Assembly: GCA_050084985.1 (NCBI GenBank)
Contig: JBITNC010000002.1
Span: forward strand, 26,040,001-26,104,000
Length of the DNA: 64,000 nt
From: Nageia nagi
Taxonomy: Eukaryota > Pinophyta
Direction of reading: 5' to 3'
Part shown: piece by piece, positions 57,501 to 64,000 of the stretch
How positions within the stretch are numbered: position 1 is the stretch's first letter
How the letters are laid out: every line of letters begins with the position of its first letter
The notes under the pieces: model-generated
The model's input: the letters and a program-made list of their open reading frames with translations, nothing else
Told to the model about the DNA's origin: nothing
Databases searched by the model: none
Position numbers and translations under genes: made by a program

Positions 57501-60500
57501 TGTGATGTATCCTCTTCTTTGTGCAATTTCAAAGTGATTTTGAGATCCTGGAACCAACACTTAGTTAAATTTTCATCATGAAACCCTTCGAAAGCCCTAC
57601 TAAGCTAGTTGGACTTCTCCAAAAGACATAATTTAGTCATTTTTTGTGATGCGCTCAACCTGGAGTTACTTCTACCTTGGGCGCACTTCTCAAAAAGTCA
57701 TAATTCAATCTTTTTTCTGGTGCACTTCATGCCTTAGTCATTTTTTTGCTTGAAAACTCATTTGGAAGCTCTCTCAAGTTGGGTGCATCCAAAAAAAGTC
57801 AATTCAGTCTTTTTTTTGGTGCACTCCATGCTTTAGTCATTTTTTTGCTTGAAAATTCATCCAGAAGCTCTTTTGAGTTGCACATAAAAAAAAGTCATAA
57901 TTTAGTATTTTTTTGGTGCGCCCACACTAGGAAGTCTCTTAAGTTGAGCGCACTTCTCCAAAAGTCATGTTTCGATCTTTTTTTCTCATGCGCCAACCTC
58001 CTTGTGCATTTTCAAGTCACTTTTTGGTGTCCAGAGCCATGCCTTAGTCAAATTTCCATTTTGAACCCATCTGGAAGGTCTCTCAAGGTGAGCACACTTA
58101 TCCAAAAGTCATGTTTCAATTTTTTTTCTCATGCGCCAACCTCCTTGGTGTTCCTCATCTCGATGCACCTAGGAAAAAGATTGAACTTTTACATGTAGAC
58201 ATTTTGAACACTTAGTCAATTTTTCGGGCTCTTGGACTTGTACCTTCCATCTTGACTCATCGCCTAGACTTGGGCTTACTTCACAAAAAGTTATATTCAG
58301 TCTTTTTGTGTGATGTGCTCCACCCTTAGACTCTCCTATTTTCCAGACTTAGTCAATTTTTCGACTTCTTCAAATTGGAGTTCACTTGACTATTATTGAG
58401 AGGGATGTACAACATTGGGCTCTTGATGTAGTTCGGGTGATTGTGATAAGATGGGTGAAACTCTAGCTTCCAATGGTTATGATTTAGCAAAAAGTTGAGT
58501 CCTCAAAATTAAGAATTTTGGGGCGTGCTATGGAGGCACAATAGGAAGTCCTTATTTATTTGATAGGGATGCTATTTTTTATTGGGGAGAAAACAAATAT
58601 CACCTTGTTAAGGATGGTGGGTTTGTTATTGTAAATTCTCGTGAGTAAAGTGAAGCTCCTTTTTCCATAGTGGAACAAATGAAAAGATTGATTAATTCCT
58701 CTTGAAATCTATCACTTGTGGTGATGAGAGATCCAAGAAACTTCTATTCAAGGATAGTGTCACTAGTCTTTAGTGAAAAACCAAAGATCAAGAAGACAAC
58801 TTATCATCATATGAGGAAATGTGATATGAAGGAGAGGCGTTCTTTTGCATATCCTAGAGGCAAAGTGGAAGAATGAGGTCATGGAGGATCCTACTTGCCA
58901 TTTACACTTGTTGGAGAACTTGTGCCATGAAGTCCATGGATTGTTTCGCTATATTATCCATGGAAAGAGAGTTGGCATCAGGCGACGTTGGGGATGATTG
59001 TTCCCAATCCTTATTGTCTCTAAGCTTTTGAGGGGCCAAAAGCTCCCCAACGGGGAAGGCTTGATCTGGAATGGTTTTGTTTGGATAAATGACATCTTTT
59101 CATTATGGTGAGTTAGTAAACATCTTATGGGAGTCATTTTGATGTTATGATTTCATTTTGAGATGTTGTTAGTACTACCAAAACTTTGGATGGAGTTATT
59201 TGCAATTTTGTGGGTCCAAGAAACCTGTTAAAATGTGTCAGTCATCTTCTAGAAGCTATAACTTTTTGTACAAAAATATCCATTTGAGGCAAACATTATA
59301 CCATTGGAAAGCTTACGAAAAGACCTTTCCAACAAGTTTCTGCATGCATAAATTTGGTGAATAGTTGGCTGCCATTTTCACAATTTTCATGTGACCCTGT
59401 CTTCCTTTCAAAACAAGGACATATATGATGTCATCTTTATTTTTGCAACCAAAATGATGATGTTATTGTTTACTACAACAAAAGCAATGTCATTGTTGTT
59501 TAATGTATTACAATGATGTTGGTGTTGTTTTCTGTAGTTACAATGACGCTATTGTTGCAGCAGGGAATACAAACGGTCTTCAGAAGATTAAAAGGTAGAG
59601 GGAAGTTCAAATGGCATTGGAGGTGAAACAACTATACTATAAACGAAGCGATGGACTTGGATCATGGAAGACCAAGAGTCTCATACATCTTTGGCTGTAT
59701 TTATATTGCTTTAGTTGTCTGTTTGTGACTACTGTTGGTTTGAATAAGTGAAGAATAAGGGCTTGTGGAGGAGTTCGAAGGGCTGTTACTATGGAGTATT
59801 GTTGCAGATTGTTGGACAATGTTAAGTTTATTGGCTGTTACTGCAGTGGCAATACATCATTTCTCCTCTGAGGCTGTATCTCCAGTTAATTGTTAATAAA
59901 GCTGGTGCTGTCTCCTTGAAAGTGGATTTTCCCCACATTGGGATTTCCACTATAAATTTCTGTGTCGTAGTGTTGGGTAAATGATTTGCTAATTGTACTG
60001 TCATTTTCTGTAGTTAGTAGCTCTTGCATTGAGATTCATACAGTCTTCAATTTTAATTTGTAATTGAGAGAATAGTAATAGTATTGCCTGTTATTGCGGA
60101 TCAGTTTTTGTTTTCTTAGTACTCAAACCATTTTTTAGATCTGTATTTGACAACTTATATTTACTACAAGGTCCTTACCATAATGAATTTTCATTTCCAT
60201 GAGTAGTCAAATATTTTGTTTTGACTGAGATTTTTCATATGTTGAATTGCATTGCACTTTGCCTCTTAGGATTCTTAAGAGGCAAAATGTGATCTGAATC
60301 TGAAGTTATTCATTTCATTGATCACAAGCTGAATTTATTTGATTGAAGGGCTTATATAATATTGTTAATGTTCTTGAAACAGCGATATGTATGAAGGCAC
60401 CCGAACAGCAAGCGTGGGTGACATTCATGGGATAGAACATGTTTTAAAGCCATTGGAGGAAACTGGTGTGTTGATTAGGCGGAGTAATGAACAGGCACAT

Positions 60501-60897
60501 TCTTGTCCTTAGAACTAATTAGATTTTTGCTAAATTTTTCTCTTGAAGCATATCTTAGTTTTCTTGAGATATTTACAGATATTTGAGGATAGGATTACTT
60601 CTTGATGGAAAATCCGTAAGAAGATATTTTCTTTATGGAGGGGATGACTGATGATTAAGTGCTGGTTTATATGCAATTGGAGCTTTAACAGAAATAAACT
60701 TTATGCTTTGTTCTAAAAGACTATCTTGCCTTTTCAGCTGCTTGAAGAAATAGATAAATACACTGTGGTGGAGAGGGATGGTTCAATCATTGCATGTGCT
60801 GCTCTCTTTCCGTTCTATGATGAAAGATGTGGAGAAGTAGCTGCTTTTGCTGTTTCTCCAGAATGTCGAGGCCATGGACAAGGAGATAAATTGCTTG
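39130..60897 (+). CDS. NAGS: N-acetylglutamate synthase, plastid (8 exons, 3' end outside window)
   Basis: Makes N-acetylglutamate from acetyl-CoA and glutamate, the committed first step of arginine synthesis, in plastids. Exons: 39130-39546, 43732-43819, 44558-44766, 45131-45282, 46676-47096, 48069-48166, 60383-60494, 60738-60897. They join in phase into 552 codons. Residues 1-90 form a Ser/Lys/Gly-rich transit peptide. About 95-380 is the amino-acid-kinase-like domain ([38 protein letters not shown]). From about 462 the GNAT domain begins; the acetyl-CoA motif R543-G-H-G-Q-G548 is present. The family needs roughly 60-90 more residues, and the next codon is split at 60897, so the end lies past 64000. 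Start: ATG 39130 with A at -3 and G at +4. All donors are GT except intron 7 (GC). The family call is secure; plastid targeting is inferred. Confidence 0.93.
39547..43731 (+). other. NAGS intron 1 (4185 bp)
   Basis: GT-AG intron. Holds one hAT-type MITE (42715-42952). Short open frames within it show no motif. Confidence 0.85.
42715..42952. mobile_element. hAT-type MITE in NAGS intron 1
   Basis: 238-bp element starting CATAGTTATCA and ending TGATAACTGTG, so the terminal inverted repeats match at 10 of 11 positions. Flanks are GGTCCTTC (42707-42714) and GGTCCTTG (42953-42960), an 8-bp target duplication with one change, the hAT length. No coding capacity. Confidence 0.8.
43732..43819 (+). CDS. 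NAGS: NAGS exon 2 (residues 140-168)
   Basis: [20 protein letters not shown] and QIDKLLVER. Acceptor TTGCAG, donor GAG|GTAAGG; ends in phase 1. Confidence 0.92.
44558..44766 (+). CDS. NAGS: NAGS exon 3 (residues 169-238)
   Basis: [20 protein letters not shown] through [11 protein letters not shown] of the kinase-like domain. Acceptor TTTGCAG, donor AAG|GTAAGT; ends in phase 0. Confidence 0.93.
45131..45282 (+). CDS. NAGS: NAGS exon 4 (residues 239-288 plus split codon)
   Basis: [20 protein letters not shown] and [19 protein letters not shown]. Acceptor AAACAG, donor CAA|GTATGC; ends in phase 2, completed by C of exon 5 to Asn. Confidence 0.92.
45283..46675 (+). other. NAGS intron 4 (1393 bp)
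   Basis: GT-AG intron with a SINE at 45344-45510. The remainder is T-rich with no feature recognised. Confidence 0.85.
45344..45510 (-). mobile_element. tRNA-derived SINE in NAGS intron 4
   Basis: A 167-bp element on the minus strand. It begins with a tRNA-like head holding box A-like TGGTTAAGTGC and box B-like GGTTCAAATC, and ends in an A-run (T-run at 45344 on the plus strand). A perfect 11-bp duplication GTTTTAAGTAT flanks it (45333-45343 and 45511-45521). Head, internal promoter boxes, A-tail and duplication together make a SINE the best reading. Full tRNA pairing is not present, so it is not a tRNA gene. Confidence 0.8.
46676..47096 (+). CDS. NAGS: NAGS exon 5 (residues 289-429)
   Basis: [40 protein letters not shown] and ANYVKAV complete much of the kinase-like domain. 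A Gly/Asn-rich linker (46900-47035) follows, then [16 protein letters not shown]. Acceptor GTCGCAG, donor AGG|GTAAGA; ends in phase 0. Confidence 0.92.
48069..48166 (+). CDS. NAGS: NAGS exon 6 (residues 430-461 plus split codon)
   Basis: [20 protein letters not shown] and [12 protein letters not shown], the junction of kinase-like and GNAT domains. Acceptor ATCCAG, donor CAAG|GTTTGT; the split codon is completed to Ser by exon 7. Confidence 0.92.
49293..49778 (+). repeat. 243-bp tandem duplication in NAGS intron 6
   Basis: Two copies, 49293-49535 and 49536-49778, with only a few differences. Each copy also has two related inner words of the ATGGGCTCATATCCCACAAT type. Confidence 0.85.
53170..53345 (+). 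repeat. Short tandem duplications in NAGS intron 6
   Basis: A 36-bp unit containing GATGTGGATAAG occurs twice (53170-53241), and a 23-bp unit containing TACATCACTATTTAATAG occurs twice (about 53295-53345). Confidence 0.8.
53690..53770 (-). mobile_element. Possible SINE relic
   Basis: On the minus strand there is a tRNA-like stretch with AGTTCAAATCC as box B and a weak box A. No duplication or A-tail was identified. Confidence 0.3.
53903..54892 (+). repeat. E6 5' LTR
   Basis: 990 bp, matched over its length by 59062-60103 with frequent substitutions and small gaps. Confidence 0.88.
54919..55881 (+). pseudogene. E6 gag (gypsy type, zinc knuckle)
   Basis: The frame opens at ATG 54919 ([20 protein letters not shown]), has a TGA at 54988-54990 and a TAG at 55390-55392, and otherwise stays open. 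[12 protein letters not shown], the [10 protein letters not shown] box and [20 protein letters not shown] mark the retrotrans_gag domain of gypsy elements. The knuckle [14 protein letters not shown] has all four ligands. Confidence 0.85.
55882..56262 (+). pseudogene. E6 protease, N-terminal part
   Basis: [20 protein letters not shown] carries the aspartic-protease triplet as DVG (usually DTG or DSG). A one-base shift near 56095 and a stop near 56147 follow. [20 protein letters not shown] is the downstream part of the fold. The frame is cut by an insertion after 56262. Confidence 0.8.
56263..58534. mobile_element. Insertion of unknown class inside E6
   Basis: A 2.27-kb block lies between the two halves of the E6 protease, which continue at 58539 with [24 protein letters not shown] occurs on both sides (56259-56262 and 58535-58538) and may be a short duplication. 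The block has a promoter-like AT-rich part with TTATTTATAG near 56735 and the repeat field at 57175-58345. No transposase or reverse transcriptase is seen, and I could not assign its class. Confidence 0.55.
57175..58345. repeat. Irregular repeat field (CTTCTCCAAAAAGTCATA type)
   Basis: About ten copies of GGGCGCACTTCTCAAAAAGT followed by CATAATTTAGTCTTTTTT and GTGATGCGCC-like words, spaced 60 to 150 bases, with variable DNA between. Confidence 0.75.
58539..58930 (+). pseudogene. E6 protease end and linker
   Basis: [20 protein letters not shown], then [13 protein letters not shown] and [11 protein letters not shown], the part that sits between protease and reverse transcriptase in gypsy elements. 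The reverse transcriptase that should follow is missing. Confidence 0.7.
59062..60103 (+). repeat. E6 3' LTR
   Basis: 1042 bp, TGATCTGG to GCGGATCA, followed by GTTTT. Confidence 0.88.
60383..60494 (+). CDS. NAGS: NAGS exon 7 (residues 462-499)
   Basis: [20 protein letters not shown] and [17 protein letters not shown], the start of the GNAT domain. The exon ends at CAG 60494 and the following intron starts GCACAT; no GT nearby keeps the frame into exon 8, so a GC donor is inferred. Confidence 0.88.
60738..60897 (+). CDS. NAGS: NAGS exon 8 (residues 500-552)
   Basis: [40 protein letters not shown] and [13 protein letters not shown]. This holds the acetyl-CoA-binding motif (R543 to G548). Acceptor TTTTCAG, donor CTTG|GTATGT; ends in phase 1. 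Confidence 0.93.
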
Positions 60898-62587
60898 GTA
60901 TGTAGTAATGTAAAATGGCCAATCTGTGTTTCTTTTGCACAGTTGAATATACAAATATTGTTGTGAACTGACTGATCCACTTGTAGTTGTGCTTGTGTTA
61001 GGAAGAAATATAGTTAGTACACAAAGTATTATTAATTTTGGACTTGTGCATCTTACAGTACCTGTTATGAAACGAAATAATTTCTATGAAGAATCTTATA
61101 TTTAGCAGATCTATCCCAATAGGTGCTAGTAGAGCTGGCATTCACTTTTATGATTCTACTTACAAACAAGATTTTTTTTTTCTGAACAAAATACCGAGTC
61201 TCCTAATTCTAGGAATGGGCACCCTTTGAACAGAAATTTACATTTGAATTCCTGCATGAACAAATTCTTAGTCTTGCAGTATTCCAAATATCTTTGCTGC
61301 ATGTGCTTACAATTCAAGTGTTTCGCAATCTAACAACCTTCATATCTTTAAGGGACAAGAAATTTTTTTCAATACGTTTGGACTAATTTTAAGAAGTTCC
61401 AGGGATTTCACATTGCCAAGTAGTACCAGAGTGTTTATTTTCTAGCCATAATGGTGAAACACAATGTTCTTGGAAGCTCTTTTCAAAGGGCTGATGAACA
61501 CATTTCCTGAGCTGGAACGGTGATGCTGATAAAGAAGTAAAAAGTTGAACCTCTTCTTTATCATGTACCAAATTGATTATTCAGACCAGAACTGTACCTG
61601 TAACTGTAATTATAACTGTAACTGTATATATTCTCTGTTATGACAGTAGTGCATGCGACTGAAGGGAAGACCACGAGTCATTCCCAGTCCTTACATTAGA
61701 ATAGTATTAGGCTTTAGCTAGCAATATTTGTGTTGTGTCAATTGTGTGTGAAAAGCTTGTATTTTCTTTTAGTGGTGTAACAGTTAATAGATGGCAATTT
61801 TTGATGCTCTTTTGCTGTGTTAAAACTCTGATTTGTGTGTTTCAAGTTTGTTTTTTAGACTTGCCCAAAGCTATTGGAACAAGGATGCCATTTTGGAAAT
61901 TGTGCAAGTTTCCAGGAATTTTTGAAATGGTTAGGAGTTTCTCAGCCTAGAGTTCTATCTAGAAAAAAATCTTCAGAAGAAAAACATAAAAGAGAACGGG
62001 GAGGTATCATGGTCACCACCACATCCCTATGTTTATGAAAACTGTTTCTGCAAATAATTTGTAAGTTTATTCAAGTTTTCTGTTGTTTTGATGTTTGAGA
62101 TGTGGACCTCACACAACAACAGCATGCATGCCAGTGCTCTTTGTGTTGTCTGTTAAATATTAAACAGGTACACACTCCAGGCACCGGTTTGTATCAACAT
62201 TGTAAAGGCCATAATAAGACTTGATTATGTATATTGTTGTATTGTGATCTGCTTGATTCTTTCCCTATTAATTGTCTTTGCCGGGCAGCAGTTGTGAACA
62301 GTCTCATCTCTATTTGTAGTTATCTCTTGTGTTGGCAAGGGAGATGTAGGTATCATTATCATAATCTCAAAAGGACATAATGGCATGAGTTAATGGAATG
62401 CTGATTATGTAACCATGCCTGGAAAGTATGATGTACAACATTTTGTAAATTATATTTAAGAAGCCGGTTTCTTTGTTCTGCATTTGTTGTCTCAATGTGG
62501 GTTATCATCTACATTCATGCTAATGTGTATGCATATTATGTTTGACTTAATAGTATAAGTCAACCTATTGAGACTTGATATTCATAG

Positions 62588-63384
62588 CAAAGTTGTCAGA
62601 CTCGGAATCGGATCGGAATCGTTCGGCTGGAAGATTCTGATTTTTCAAGAATCAGCAAAAAAGGGGTAAAAAATCAGCAAAAAATCGGCCAATAAGAAAA
62701 ACTGAGAATTTTTATAATTTGACATTGAAACAAATCATTTTCAGTTATCTCTCAACATTGCATATAAAATAAAACAACATTCCATTTCAAATAACACGTT
62801 ACACAAGTGAAAACATATTTTAGCATTGGAAATTGTGGAGTTTTCAGTTTTGTATTACAGATCAAATGTCCAAGGACCAAAACACATCAAAAATTTCAAA
62901 GTTCTCAAAACAAAATCTGAACCAAAACATTTATCTAGATTCTAATGTCCATATTGTCTTTGTTTCCCCCCTTATCAAAATCTCTTTTGTTGCTTTAGCC
63001 TTGTTAGTGGTTTTTGCTGGTTCTTCTTCAGGTTCTTCTACTTGGGAATATAATTGATCCCGTACTTGTGGTTGTGTTGGAATTTAGTTCAAATCGTGCA
63101 AATGATGTTTCTCCTAGCTCCTCCTAGCTGAAGTTCGCAAAAAAAATTAAAAATAAATCAAAATTTGACCTTTTTTTCCTCCCTAACCAGTGCTTGCGAT
63201 TTTTTGCCGATTGTTTTCCAAAAATGGGCAAAAAATCGGATCGGAATCTGCAAAAATTGGGAAAAAATTGCCACGTCAGTAAAAATAAAAATAAAACAGA
63301 ATCGGTTTAGAAAAAATCGTTCGTCTCGCCGATCCCGATTTTTTTGCCAATTTTTCCGATTTTTTAGCGATTTTTACAACTGTG
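62588..63384. mobile_element. hAT-type non-autonomous element in NAGS intron 8
   Basis: 797 bp, starting CAAAGTTGTC and ending ACAACTGTG (8 of 9 inverted-repeat bases match). It is flanked by the perfect 8-bp duplication ATTCATAG (62580-62587 and 63385-63392), diagnostic of hAT insertion length. Both ends are full of AATCGG and CCGATT words. A minus-strand stretch near 63010-62900 reads QVEEPEEEPAKTTNKAKATK, which may be a transposase or captured-gene remnant; too short to decide. Confidence 0.85.
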
Positions 63385-63392
63385 ATTCATAG

Positions 63393-64000
63393 TATATACT
63401 ATATGGTATATACTAACATATTTGTAGAGGAATATTCACGGATTTGTAATTTCGTAGGACAAAAGTGATGGAGTACAAATAAGATATGCCATGTAGTACA
63501 ACTATACGAGGAAGCTCTTAGTAACTAATGGCATTAATTAGACATATAACATATCTTCTTGAGCAGGACATGTTTCATCGTCAAAGCATGAAAAGAACTT
63601 GTTAGGTATTCTTAATAACAGTAGATCGAGTTTTCAATTAATTCGTTGAGAAACATTTCTAAATGTTGTGCAGTACCATTGTAGATGAATACTCAATTAT
63701 TTGGACCTATGTGACTTAGTCGGTGAAATTTAATAATCTCATAGCAGGAAGAATGTAAATAAGGTTGGATATTTAGCCATCTTTGTTACTTGTTCATCAT
63801 CTATATAATTATTTGTTGATGCTTTATAAGAGGGATGATTGTGAAACATCTTTGTATTTATCTGAAATTTTTTAAAAGGGATGGGAGTTTTTGGTGGCTA
63901 CTAGGCCTTTTACAAAAACATTCCTAGGAATGGAGAGCATGGGAAGAGGTAACAATTCACATACACTTGTGTGCTACTCGTCAACAATTTGGTAGACTCA
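63393..64000. other. Intron sequence at the right edge
   Basis: AT-rich, no feature recognised. Confidence 0.4.

Larger units (their letters stand above)
53903..60103 (+). mobile_element. E6: gypsy-type LTR retrotransposon in NAGS intron 6, internally deleted
   Basis: LTRs 53903-54892 and 59062-60103 end in mirror-image TGATCTG and CAGATCA (the 5' LTR starts TAATCTG). GTTTT flanks both sides (53898-53902 and 60104-60108). AGGTATCAGAGC (54895-54906) is the primer site with one change; ACGGGGAAGGCT precedes the 3' LTR. The interior keeps gag, a protease relic and the short region after it; reverse transcriptase, RNase H and integrase are absent. A 2.27-kb insertion splits the protease. Many LTR differences mean it is old. 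It lies in the sense direction of the gene. Confidence 0.9.
48167..60382 (+). other. NAGS intron 6 (12.2 kb)
   Basis: GT-AG intron (acceptor GAAACAG at 60376-60382). It holds a 243-bp tandem duplication (49293-49778), short tandem repeats (53170-53241 and 53295-53345), a possible SINE relic near 53690-53770 and gypsy-type element E6 (53903-60103). Without E6 it is about 6 kb. No other gene is seen. Confidence 0.85.
60898..64000 (+). other. NAGS intron 8 (partial) to window end
   Basis: No sequence able to encode the conserved rest of the GNAT domain is found here, so this is read as one intron running past the window. It contains a hAT-type element (62588-63384). Confidence 0.7.

Noticed and set aside
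57354-58198. Open frames (75 and 150 codons) in the repeat field of the E6 insertion
   Set aside because: They only translate the DNA repeat (recurring KSH and FF words) and have no domain.

Overview
Nuclear DNA of a land plant, most likely a gymnosperm (conifer). The evidence is an AT-rich sequence, one host gene with very long introns (one is 12.2 kb), layers of nested LTR retrotransposons, and many PPR-gene relics. The lineage is an inference; no sequence here fixes the species. There are no bacterial genes, no CRISPR array and no rRNA.

Left part (1-38440) is repeat DNA. A LINE ORF1 relic (about 245-700, minus) precedes E1, a 15.7-kb Copia element (1113-16807, plus) whose 1.7-kb LTRs carry a degenerate CTTATGC repeat. 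E1 is interrupted three times: by Copia element E2 (3137-8911) inside its gag, and by two solo LTRs (10826-11316 and 15084-15576), each with a perfect 5-bp target duplication. Next come PPR pseudogene relics on both strands (17480-18835) holding E3, a minus-strand Copia element (18836-23098, TSD AGTGC). Ninety bases further is E4 (23199-35836, TSD TAGTC), a Copia element with 459-bp LTRs whose gag is split by E5 (26973-30837, TSD ATGAG). E5 is a pol-less relative of E4. E4 and E5 both carry PPR-derived sequence in the 5' leader and an array of hairpin-forming repeats before the 3' LTR. A LINE ORF2 relic (36480-37900) ends this part.

Right part (38440-64000) is the only recognisable host gene: plastid N-acetylglutamate synthase (NAGS), plus strand, the first step of arginine synthesis. 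Eight exons (39130-60897) encode 552 residues: transit peptide, amino-acid-kinase domain and most of a GNAT domain. The last exon or exons lie beyond the window. Intron 7 appears to have a GC-AG splice pair. The introns hold an 11-bp-TSD SINE, two hAT-type MITEs with 8-bp duplications, a 243-bp tandem duplication and a gypsy-type element E6 (53903-60103, TSD GTTTT), itself interrupted by a repeat-rich insertion.

All gag-pol genes are broken by stops, frameshifts or catalytic-residue changes, so no element here looks autonomous. The least routine observations are the hairpin array with paired changes (29590-29880 and 34681-34910), the PPR cargo of the E4/E5 family, and the repeat-filled LTR of E1. 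Splice sites and element borders were read by eye and not computed.
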